Shown here: positions 9,166-14,453 of the stretch, in pieces | Layout: the number at the start of each line of letters is the position of its first letter | Position numbering within the stretch: position 1 is the stretch's first letter | Origin: Oscillospiraceae bacterium | GTDB taxonomy: Bacteria > Bacillota > Clostridia > Oscillospirales > CAG-272 | DNA: 36,607 nucleotides | Direction of reading: 5' to 3' | Assembly: GCA_015065175.1 (NCBI GenBank) | Contig: SVQV01000009.1 | Location: 1-36,607 of the forward strand | The notes under the pieces: generated by a model | What the model saw: only the letters and a program-made list of their open reading frames with translations | What the model was told of the DNA's origin: nothing | Database searches by the model: none | Made by a program: the position numbers and the translations under genes

Positions 9166-9421
9166 GAAGGATCTTATTCTTTCGGACGCTGCGGTGTGTC
9201 ACGTGTTAAAGCGTGAGTCAGATGCGCTTGGGGTAAGCTTGGAAGAATACGTCGAGAGATTTCTTATGGCATTTTATGAAGAGCCTCAAAGGTTTTGTCG
9301 CGCGGCGGCGGTATCACTTTTTGAGAGGGCAAAGGATATCACGTATAGAGAGCAAAAAAGAGAGAGCTTCACAGTAATTAAAACCGTGTTACTCTCTCTT
9401 TTGTTTTTTTCGCTCGCATAG
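9143..9421 (+). CDS. Small helical protein of unknown function, 92 aa
   Basis: I do not recognise this family. The first ~75 residues are predicted mostly helical and charged ('LKRESDALGVSLEEYVERFLMAFYEE'), while the last ~12 are hydrophobic ('TVLLSLLFFSLA'). A GGAGG 9 nt before the ATG (9129-9133) and the 23-nt overlap with the AbrB-like gene support real translation. The oddity is that the hydrophobic tail is encoded by the intrinsic terminator at 9356-9410, which ends before the TAG at 9419-9421. Most transcripts may therefore lack a stop codon. Start 9146 is an alternative. Confidence 0.6.
   Translation: MMKERKNEKDLILSDAAVCHVLKRESDALGVSLEEYVERFLMAFYEEPQRFCRAAAVSLFERAKDITYREQKRESFTVIKTVLLSLLFFSLA
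9356..9410. terminator. Bidirectional terminator inside the end of the 92-aa gene
   Basis: An 11-bp stem, AAAGAGAGAG-type arm (9356-9366) with its complement at 9392-9402, and an inner CAC/GTG pairing. On the plus strand it has TTTTGTTTTTTT; on the minus strand it has CTCTCTCTTTTTT. It serves the convergent exonuclease gene as well as the AbrB-like operon. Confidence 0.82.
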
Positions 9422-9429
9422 GCGGTTTT

Positions 9430-10452
9430 TCACGCCGAGGTTACAGGGGGAGCGGGGGTTTGTGTTCGGCTTGCTTCGGGATTGTTTTCCGTCTGCTTTT
9501 TTCTTGAATGGGGGTGTCTTTTTCTCTTGCGCTTGGTCTTTTTGACCTCGCTTTCTTCAAGACGGCTCAGGTATTCCGCAATCTCGGTTTCCTTCGCTAA
9601 AAATACCGTCTTTCTCGCGCGCCATGTCTCGTCGAAGTTTTTCTGTAGCTTTATTTGCAGGAAAAGCGGACCGTGTTCTTCGCAATTAAGGAGAGTCAGA
9701 TATCTGCGACCCTTGCAGTGAAGCGTGCTGTGTTTGTCCGTAAGAGGCTTATCGCATTTCGGGCAGTGGGTGATGCTCGATTTCTCTTCCGCAAAGAATT
9801 CGGAAAATTCCACGTATCCGTCCTCGCCTATATTAGAGTCGCCGTAGGTCTCATCGAAAAGGTAATCCTCGTCTGCGCTGTGATACTGCTCCATTCCTTT
9901 TTTTAGATCCAGCTTCTGTGCGACAAGCGCGGTAAAGTAGGCATCATTCAACGCATCGTGAGAGGGAAGCGTCTGCTCGATATTGAAAAGCTCCATAGCG
10001 TATTCAAGAGAGCGTTGCTGCTTTTGTCCGTCCGTCTGGGAGTTGAATATAGGCTGAAGGTCGAAAACGTTGTCCAGCCAATCGGAGTTTATGTCGCAGA
10101 CTGCTAAATTCTCCTTCAGCATCGGAATGTCGTCGGGACCCCAGGTGAAGAACGCGAAGTCGTCTCCGCACCAGTCATGGAATTTGACTATAGCGCTTTC
10201 AAGCGGTATACCCATATCCATTTTTTCTTGAGTTATTCCCGTAAGGAGCATAACATGGCGGTGTATTTTACAAAAATATTTAGGCTTTACAATAACGCTG
10301 TAGCTTCCGCAGAAATTCATTTCCTCGTCCATCATTACAGCGCCTATTTGAATGACCTCTCCTCTCAGGCGCGCTGAAAGCCGCTTTTGCACCGCAATAG
10401 CCTTCTGCGCATATGCCTGATTCCATTCGAGGTCCAGCATAATGTATTTCAT
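9430..10452 (-). CDS. DEDDh-family 3'-5' exonuclease with C-terminal Cys/His ribbon, 340 aa
   Basis: A DnaQ/RNase T-fold exonuclease. ExoI motif 'MLDLEWNQ' supplies Asp and Glu, 'FTWGPDDIPML' is the ExoII region, and 'HDALNDAYFTALVA' supplies the His and Asp of ExoIII (DEDDh type). It probably degrades single-stranded DNA or RNA ends with two metal ions. After the ~190-residue nuclease domain and an acidic linker, CPKC at ~230 plus later Cys/His residues form a probable zinc ribbon. The tail is very basic (KKTKRKRKRHPHSRKK) and would bind nucleic acid. I start at ATG 10452 because the consensus promoter puts the transcript start near 10519. That would leave the upstream in-frame GTG (10518) without a leader or ribosome binding site. 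Confidence 0.8.
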   Translation of the reverse strand: MKYIMLDLEWNQAYAQKAIAVQKRLSARLRGEVIQIGAVMMDEEMNFCGSYSVIVKPKYFCKIHRHVMLLTGITQEKMDMGIPLESAIVKFHDWCGDDFAFFTWGPDDIPMLKENLAVCDINSDWLDNVFDLQPIFNSQTDGQKQQRSLEYAMELFNIEQTLPSHDALNDAYFTALVAQKLDLKKGMEQYHSADEDYLFDETYGDSNIGEDGYVEFSEFFAEEKSSITHCPKCDKPLTDKHSTLHCKGRRYLTLLNCEEHGPLFLQIKLQKNFDETWRARKTVFLAKETEIAEYLSRLEESEVKKTKRKRKRHPHSRKKQTENNPEASRTQTPAPPVTSA

Positions 10453-10525
10453 ATTCAATTCTCTCTCATATATAGATAAGGCTACGTCCGAAGGACAAGC
10501 CAAGCTATCGTTTTTCACAAATTAT

Positions 10526-10554
10526 ATTATACTTGATTTTGTTCCTTTTGTCAA
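10526..10554 (-). promoter_or_regulatory. Consensus promoter of the exonuclease gene
   Basis: Perfect TTGACA (10554-10549), 17-bp spacer and TATAAT (10531-10526) on the minus strand, back to back with the glnN promoter. Confidence 0.88.
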
Positions 10555-10658
10555 GGAGTATTTTATGGAGAAGGGCTTTTTTGCGGTATTTGTCGATTTT
10601 TGAAAGTTTTTTCTTGTTTGAGAAAAAATAACAGGCAAAAAGTAATAGCAAATATTTC

Positions 10659-10688
10659 TTGACAATCATACCCTGAATAGTGTATAAT
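10659..10688 (+). promoter_or_regulatory. Promoter of glnN
   Basis: TTGACA (10659-10664), 18-bp spacer and TATAAT (10683-10688), with a second TATAAT at 10691-10696. The leader is about 38 nt, with AGGAG at 10721-10725. Confidence 0.85.
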
Positions 10689-10732
10689 GGTATAATGAAG
10701 TAATTTGTAAATAAATCCGCAGGAGATAATAC

Positions 10733-12823
10733 ATGGAAAACGCAAAGAAGGTCCCCGAAATTTTCGGCAGTATGGTATTCGGCGATGCCGTTATGAGAGA
10801 GAGACTGCCAAAGGACATATACAAGGCATTAAAAAACACAATTGAGAACGGAGAGGCTTTGAAGCTCGATATAGCTAACTCTGTCGCTACCGCTATGAAG
10901 GAATGGGCTATGGAGAGAGGCGCTACTCACTTCACACACTGGTTCCAGCCTATGACGGGAATTACGGCAGAGAAGCACGATAGCTTTATAGAGCCGCTCG
11001 ACAACGGACAGATAATTATGCGCTTTTCGGGAAAGGCGCTCGTAAAGGGCGAGCCCGACGCTTCCTCTTTTCCGTCGGGAGGGCTTCGCGCCACCTTTGA
11101 GGCGAGAGGCTACACTGCTTGGGACCCCACCTCCCCCGCCTTTGTAAAGGAAGGTACACTTTACATACCTACCGCATTCTGCTCCTACGGCGGAGAGGTG
11201 CTTGATAAAAAGACCCCCTTGCTTCGCTCTATGCAGGTCATAGCGAAGTCGGTAAAAAAAATACTTGAGATATTCGGCAGAGACGACCTCACGCCCACCA
11301 CTACGGTAGGCGCGGAGCAGGAATATTTCCTTATTCCCAAGGAGCTTTATGACAGACGTGAGGACCTACAGTTCTGCGGAAGAACGCTTTTCGGCGCGAC
11401 ACCTCCAAAAAGACAGGAAATGGACGACCATTATTTCGGCGCTATTAAGCCTAAAGTAAAGGCGTTTATGGAGGAGCTTGATATTGAATTGTGGAAGCTC
11501 GGAGTCATGGCGAAGACCGAGCATAACGAGGCGGCTCCCGCGCAGCACGAGCTTGCTCCTATATTTTCTACTACAAATATCGCCTGCGACCACAATCAGC
11601 TCACAATGGAGATGATGAAAAAGGTAGCGGAAAAGCACGGACTTGTATGTCTTTTACACGAGAAGCCCTTTATGGGAGTCAACGGAAGCGGAAAGCATAA
11701 CAACTGGTCGCTTTCTACCACCTCGGGCATAAATCTTTTAGAGCCGGGCGATTCTCCGAATGAGAATTTGCAGTTCTTGCTTTTCATCGTTGCGGTAATT
11801 GCGGCGGTAGATGAATATGCTCCCTTGCTTCGCCTTACAGTAGCATCGGCGGGAAATGATTACCGTCTCGGCGCGAGCGAAGCACCCCCCGCTATCGTTT
11901 CTATTTTCTTGGGTGATGAGCTTACCGAAATATTCGAGGCTATCGAAAACGGTAAGGGCTACGACAAGAAGGGCAAGGTCTATATGGACATAGGCGCGGA
12001 TGTTCTTCCTAAGATACGCAAGGACAACACCGACCGAAACCGCACCTCTCCTTTTGCGTTTACGGGTAATAAATTTGAGTTCCGTATGCTCGGCTCGTCG
12101 CTGTCTATCGCAGAGCCTAACATTATACTTAACACTATCGTTTCGGATATTCTCGACAGATTTGCTGAGCGCCTTTCGGACGCTGATGACCTTCCTCAAG
12201 CGGTGCTTGAGCTTATAAAGGAGACCTATTCCGAGCATAAGAGAGTAATATTCAATGGCAACGGCTATTCTGACGGCTGGACAGAGGAAGCCGAAAAGAG
12301 AGGACTTCCCAATCTCAGAACCTCTGCGGCGGCTTTGCCCTATCTCCGCTCCGAGCAGAATGTGGCACTCTTTGAGCGTCACGGAATTTTCACCGCATCT
12401 GAGGTAAATTCCCGTTGCGATATAATGCTTGAAAGCTTCGCAAAGACCGTGCATATCGAGGCGCTTACGCTTATCGATATGATAAACAAGGAGATATTGC
12501 CCTCTGTTGCATCCTATATGAATTCGCTTACCGAGCTTGCGCTCAGAAAAGCGGAATTGGGCGTATCCTCGGGCTTCGAGCGTGACCTCGTGAAGAAGCT
12601 TTCCATAACCTGCGACAAGACCGCAAGCTCAGCCGCTAAGCTCGAAAGAGCAGTAAATACGGCAGAGAAAAAGGAAAACGTCTCCGAGCGCGCCGAGTAC
12701 TACGACAAGGATATCCGCAAGCTATTAAACGAGCTTCGCACATCCATCGATGAGCTTGAACAGAAAACCGCCAAAAAATATTGGCCCTATCCCACCTACG
12801 CGGATATGCTTTTCTATAACTGA
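10733..12823 (+). CDS. glnN: Type III glutamine synthetase (GlnN), 696 aa
   Basis: Makes glutamine from glutamate, ammonia and ATP in the cytoplasm. The length (~700 aa) and the N-terminal 'PEIFGSMVFGDAVMRERLP' identify the large GSIII class found in Bacteroidetes and anaerobic Firmicutes, not GlnA. Catalytic-domain landmarks are 'TTVGAEQEYFLIP' with metal-binding Glu, 'HNEAAPAQHELAPIF', the nucleotide-binding 'GVNGSGKHNNWSLST', and the Arg-rich 'NRTSPFAFTGNKFEFR'. A long helical C-terminal part follows. The start is fixed by AGGAG 7 nt upstream. It is a single-gene unit with its own strong promoter. I see no clear operator, riboswitch or adenylylation partner, and no convincing terminator after the stop. 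Confidence 0.95.
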   Translation: MENAKKVPEIFGSMVFGDAVMRERLPKDIYKALKNTIENGEALKLDIANSVATAMKEWAMERGATHFTHWFQPMTGITAEKHDSFIEPLDNGQIIMRFSGKALVKGEPDASSFPSGGLRATFEARGYTAWDPTSPAFVKEGTLYIPTAFCSYGGEVLDKKTPLLRSMQVIAKSVKKILEIFGRDDLTPTTTVGAEQEYFLIPKELYDRREDLQFCGRTLFGATPPKRQEMDDHYFGAIKPKVKAFMEELDIELWKLGVMAKTEHNEAAPAQHELAPIFSTTNIACDHNQLTMEMMKKVAEKHGLVCLLHEKPFMGVNGSGKHNNWSLSTTSGINLLEPGDSPNENLQFLLFIVAVIAAVDEYAPLLRLTVASAGNDYRLGASEAPPAIVSIFLGDELTEIFEAIENGKGYDKKGKVYMDIGADVLPKIRKDNTDRNRTSPFAFTGNKFEFRMLGSSLSIAEPNIILNTIVSDILDRFAERLSDADDLPQAVLELIKETYSEHKRVIFNGNGYSDGWTEEAEKRGLPNLRTSAAALPYLRSEQNVALFERHGIFTASEVNSRCDIMLESFAKTVHIEALTLIDMINKEILPSVASYMNSLTELALRKAELGVSSGFERDLVKKLSITCDKTASSAAKLERAVNTAEKKENVSERAEYYDKDIRKLLNELRTSIDELEQKTAKKYWPYPTYADMLFYN

Positions 12824-12866
12824 TGGAGGGGCTTTATCTGTAAAAAGTGTAAAAATAAAAAAGCAC

Positions 12867-12895
12867 TTGACAAAGCAATGCTTTTATGCTATTAT
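12867..12895 (+). promoter_or_regulatory. Promoter of the convergent antisense RNA
   Basis: TTGACA (12867-12872), 17-bp spacer and TATTAT (12890-12895), pointing at the 3' end of the minus-strand toxin-like gene. No protein gene follows it. Confidence 0.7.
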
Positions 12896-12901
12896 AATAA
12901 C

Positions 12902-12988
12902 GGAGAGAACCGATGACGGTTGCTCCCCTTATTACGATTAAAGAATTAACCGCTCAAAGTTGGATGCTGAGGCGGTTAATTCTTTTTA
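12902..12988 (+). ncRNA. Putative antitoxin small RNA, ~85 nt
   Basis: The predicted RNA starts near 12902. It opens with a hairpin (GGAG..AACCG-ATGA-CGGTT..CTCC, 12902-12926). It ends in a terminator stem GAATTAACCGC (12943-12953) with GCGGTTAATTC (12972-12982) and TTTTT. It is complementary to the 3' end and terminator of the toxin-like mRNA on the other strand. This is the layout of type I antitoxins such as RatA and SR4 of Bacillus. Boundaries are predicted from the promoter and terminator, not measured. Confidence 0.62.
12943..12985. terminator. Shared bidirectional terminator of toxin-like mRNA and antisense RNA
   Basis: An 11-bp perfect stem (12943-12953 with 12972-12982), followed by TTTTTATT on the plus strand and TTTAAT on the minus strand. 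Both convergent transcripts end in it, so their 3' ends are complementary. Confidence 0.78.
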
Positions 12989-13065
12989 TTATGATTATCA
13001 ATGTAAGACAAAAGAGTTATTAAAAATCCTGCGAACAGGAACAACAGCTCCCAAGTAACAAACAT
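12976..13065 (-). CDS. Hydrophobic holin-like type I toxin peptide, 29 aa
   Basis: On the minus strand a perfect GGAGGTGA (13078-13071) precedes ATG at 13065. The peptide starts MFVTWELLFLFAGFLITLLS and ends in a charged DNHNKKN. A short N-terminus, 'TWE', one ~17-residue membrane helix and a Lys/Asn tail are the hallmarks of the Firmicutes 'putative holin-like toxin' (Hol-Tox) and TxpA/BsrG-like peptides, which insert in the membrane and stop growth. It has its own TTGATA-17-TATAAT promoter and a ~100-nt leader. Its ribosome binding site lies in a stable hairpin. It faces a convergent antisense RNA. The next gene over is a tyrosine recombinase. Function is inferred from layout and composition only. 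Confidence 0.7.
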   Translation of the reverse strand: MFVTWELLFLFAGFLITLLSYIDNHNKKN

Positions 13066-13073
13066 GAGCATCA

Positions 13074-13091
13074 CCTCCCCTCTCGGGAAGG
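13074..13091 (-). promoter_or_regulatory. Hairpin sequestering the toxin ribosome binding site
   Basis: In the minus-strand mRNA CCTTCCC pairs with GGGGAGG (7 bp, one G-U) across a GAGA tetraloop. This buries most of the Shine-Dalgarno (13078-13071). Closed leaders of this kind keep type I toxin mRNAs untranslated until processing or refolding. Confidence 0.6.
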
Positions 13092-13175
13092 CAAAAAGAA
13101 TCTGCGTTCCCGATTAAGGGAAGCAACCGCCACCGTGTATGGTCCTCTTCGGGCGCTCTTTTGAGTGCCGTAATT

Positions 13176-13204
13176 ATTATACATTAATAGACAAAAAATA
13201 TCAA
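13176..13204 (-). promoter_or_regulatory. Promoter of the toxin-like gene
   Basis: TTGATA (13204-13199), 17-bp spacer and TATAAT (13181-13176) on the minus strand, with start near 13169. Confidence 0.72.
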
Positions 13205-13282
13205 CAAGTTTTTTCGATGGTTTTGAGGTGTTTTGCACGGATGATGTGTTGATTTTATTCCCATTTTCACTTGATTTAATGT

Positions 13283-13318
13283 TATACTTTAAACGAATAA
13301 AGGAAATCTTAAAGTATA
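13283..13318. repeat. 10-bp inverted repeat before the recombinase gene
   Basis: TATACTTTAA (13283-13292) and TTAAAGTATA (13309-13318), spaced by 16 nt, end at the GGAG ribosome binding site of the recombinase. It could be an operator, an arm-type recombinase site controlling its own gene, or an mRNA hairpin affecting translation. Confidence 0.5.
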
Positions 13319-13331
13319 AAGGAGCAAGGAA

Positions 13332-14171
13332 ATGAGAATTATAACAAAAGAAATTATCGGAAAATTTGAAAAATATTTGATAACAGAAGAAAAAGCCTTG
13401 GCGACACTCGAAAAGTATATTCGGGACGTCAGGGCTTTTTCTGCTTGGCTTGGAGGAAAGCGCGTAGATAAGCAAGAGATATTAAATTATAAATCGGAGC
13501 TTTGCGAAAAATACAGTGTCGCAAGTGTAAATTCTGTAATCTCTGCGCTGAATACCTTTTTCGCCTTCTGCGATTGGAACGAATTCAGAATTAAGGCGAT
13601 AAAAATGCAAAGACAGATATTTGCGAGCAAGGAAAAGGAGCTGACAAAGCAGGAATACGAGCGGCTTTTAAGGACTGCGGAAAGTAAGGGCAACGAAAGA
13701 CTGTATCTCTTGATGCAGACAATATGCTCGTCGGGTATCCGTGTATCCGAGCTGAAATATATCACAGTAGAAACCCTTAAAAGAGAACGTGCCGAAATAA
13801 ACTGTAAGGGCAAGCGCAGACAGGTGCTTCTGCCGACCGACCTCTGCAAAATGCTGAAAGCATATGCAGAGAGACAAAAAATAAAAAGCGGTCCTGTCTT
13901 TATAACCAAAACAGGAAAACCGCTCGATAGGTCAAATATATGGTCGGACATGAAAAAGCTCTGCCGCGAAGCAGGAGTCTCCGAAAAGAAGGTCTTTCCA
14001 CACAACCTCCGCCACCTCTTTGCCCGCACCTATTACTCAATCCAAAAGGATATAGTAAGACTCGCCGACATCCTCGGACACAGTAGCATAAACACCACCC
14101 GAATCTACACCATGGAAAACGGCGATGTCCACAGAAGACAAATTCAAAAATTAGGACTCCTCAGGTGCTAA
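13332..14171 (+). CDS. Tyrosine recombinase, likely DNA invertase, 279 aa
   Basis: An XerC/XerD-like site-specific recombinase. Residues ~1-95 form the SAM-like core-binding domain, and ~105-275 the catalytic domain. All catalytic residues are present: Arg137 (SGIRVSEL), Lys161 (KGKRRQV), His224 and Arg227 (HNLR), His250 (LGHSS) and nucleophile Tyr259 (RIYTM). It is short, with no arm-binding domain, like the promoter invertases of gut anaerobes and unlike long phage integrases. GGAG lies 7 nt before the ATG. Its stop codon is only 8 bp from an inverted repeat bounding a ~200-bp segment that carries a promoter, so it very probably acts on that segment. It is not the housekeeping Xer by context. 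Chromosomal dif processing cannot be excluded from sequence alone. Confidence 0.9.
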   Translation: MRIITKEIIGKFEKYLITEEKALATLEKYIRDVRAFSAWLGGKRVDKQEILNYKSELCEKYSVASVNSVISALNTFFAFCDWNEFRIKAIKMQRQIFASKEKELTKQEYERLLRTAESKGNERLYLLMQTICSSGIRVSELKYITVETLKRERAEINCKGKRRQVLLPTDLCKMLKAYAERQKIKSGPVFITKTGKPLDRSNIWSDMKKLCREAGVSEKKVFPHNLRHLFARTYYSIQKDIVRLADILGHSSINTTRIYTMENGDVHRRQIQKLGLLRC

Positions 14172-14179
14172 GAAAAGCG

Positions 14180-14206
14180 TTACAACATAATTTTCATTAT
14201 GTGGTA
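14180..14206 (+). repeat. Left inverted repeat of the invertible segment (recombination site)
   Basis: A 22-bp core (14185-14206) is an exact reverse complement of 14411-14432. With flanking TTAC the match extends to 26 of 27. The site is itself a dyad, ACATAAT-TTTC-ATTATGT, with roughly 11-bp arms and a short asymmetric centre, which is the architecture of tyrosine recombinase core sites. The T-run just after it may also help terminate the recombinase transcript. Confidence 0.88.
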
Positions 14207-14239
14207 CTTTTTTAAAAATTTTGCTTGATGTTATGATTT

Positions 14240-14268
14240 AGTATACAACTTTTTGAAAATAAAGTCAA
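14240..14268 (-). promoter_or_regulatory. Switch promoter, now pointing away from the surface-protein gene
   Basis: On the minus strand TTGACT (14268-14263), a 17-bp spacer and TATACT (14245-14240), with predicted start near 14233. In this orientation it reads through the left repeat into the antisense strand of the recombinase gene. After inversion its start would fall ~70 nt before the ATG at 14454. Confidence 0.82.
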
Positions 14269-14321
14269 GTGTTTTACATAAAAATGTTAAGGAAGAATTA
14301 AAAAAGGCATAACAAAAACTT

Positions 14322-14352
14322 CTCAAACCGTCTTCTAAAAGACAAACCTGAG
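14322..14352 (-). terminator. Insulating hairpin behind the switch promoter
   Basis: CTCA/TGAG and GTCTT/AAGAC stems enclose CTAA, with G-T wobbles between, and are followed by AAGTTTTTG on the minus strand. It is a weaker terminator candidate than others here. Its place directly upstream of the switch promoter, in the same direction, is suggestive. Confidence 0.5.
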
Positions 14353-14410
14353 AAAAAACAGAAAATTTTTTGAAAAAATCAAAAAACTTTGCTCCTATTT
14401 ACAGTTAAAT

Positions 14411-14437
14411 TACCACATAATGAAAATTATGTAGTAA
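14411..14437 (-). repeat. Right inverted repeat of the invertible segment (recombination site)
   Basis: Mirror copy of the left site, reading ACATAAT-GAAA-ATTATGT on the plus strand. The opposite asymmetric centre (GAAA against TTTC) means recombination inverts the segment instead of deleting it. The surface-gene ribosome binding site AGGAG (14441-14445) lies just outside, so it stays with its gene whichever way the segment faces. Confidence 0.88.
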
Positions 14438-14453
14438 AAAAGGAGACAAAGAA

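Larger units (their letters stand above)
14207..14410. mobile_element. Invertible promoter segment (204 bp), apparently in OFF orientation
   Basis: An A+T-rich non-coding segment between oppositely oriented recombinase sites. Its one good promoter (TTGACT-17-TATACT) reads leftwards, away from the large secreted-protein gene. Behind that promoter is a hairpin with a T-run on the same strand (14322-14352), which would insulate the promoter from transcription entering from behind. After inversion the order before the surface gene would be terminator, promoter, right repeat, ribosome binding site, ATG. I found no comparable rightward promoter in the present orientation. Confidence 0.8.

Noticed and set aside
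11738-12454. Long minus-strand open frame opposite glnN
   Set aside because: No recognisable domain and low-complexity Arg/Lys/Ile composition; glnN on the other strand is certain.
12913-13023. A 36-codon plus-strand reading frame with GGAG upstream, inside the antisense RNA
   Set aside because: Its ATG lies in the loop of the 5' hairpin and the frame runs across the shared terminator. The RNA fits an antitoxin better than a message.
13071-13475. Minus-strand 134-codon frame spanning the toxin leader
   Set aside because: It overlaps the recombinase start and the toxin promoter, with no ribosome binding site. The 29-aa peptide is the supported product.
13332-14171. Considered as a phage or transposon integrase
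   Set aside because: No phage or transposon genes nearby, short protein without arm-binding domain, and inverted sites directly adjacent. A DNA invertase fits better.
14207-14410. Looked for a rightward promoter that would make the surface gene constitutively on
   Set aside because: The best plus-strand candidates (TTGCTT-15-TATACA, or CATAAT within the right repeat) have poor spacing or no -35.
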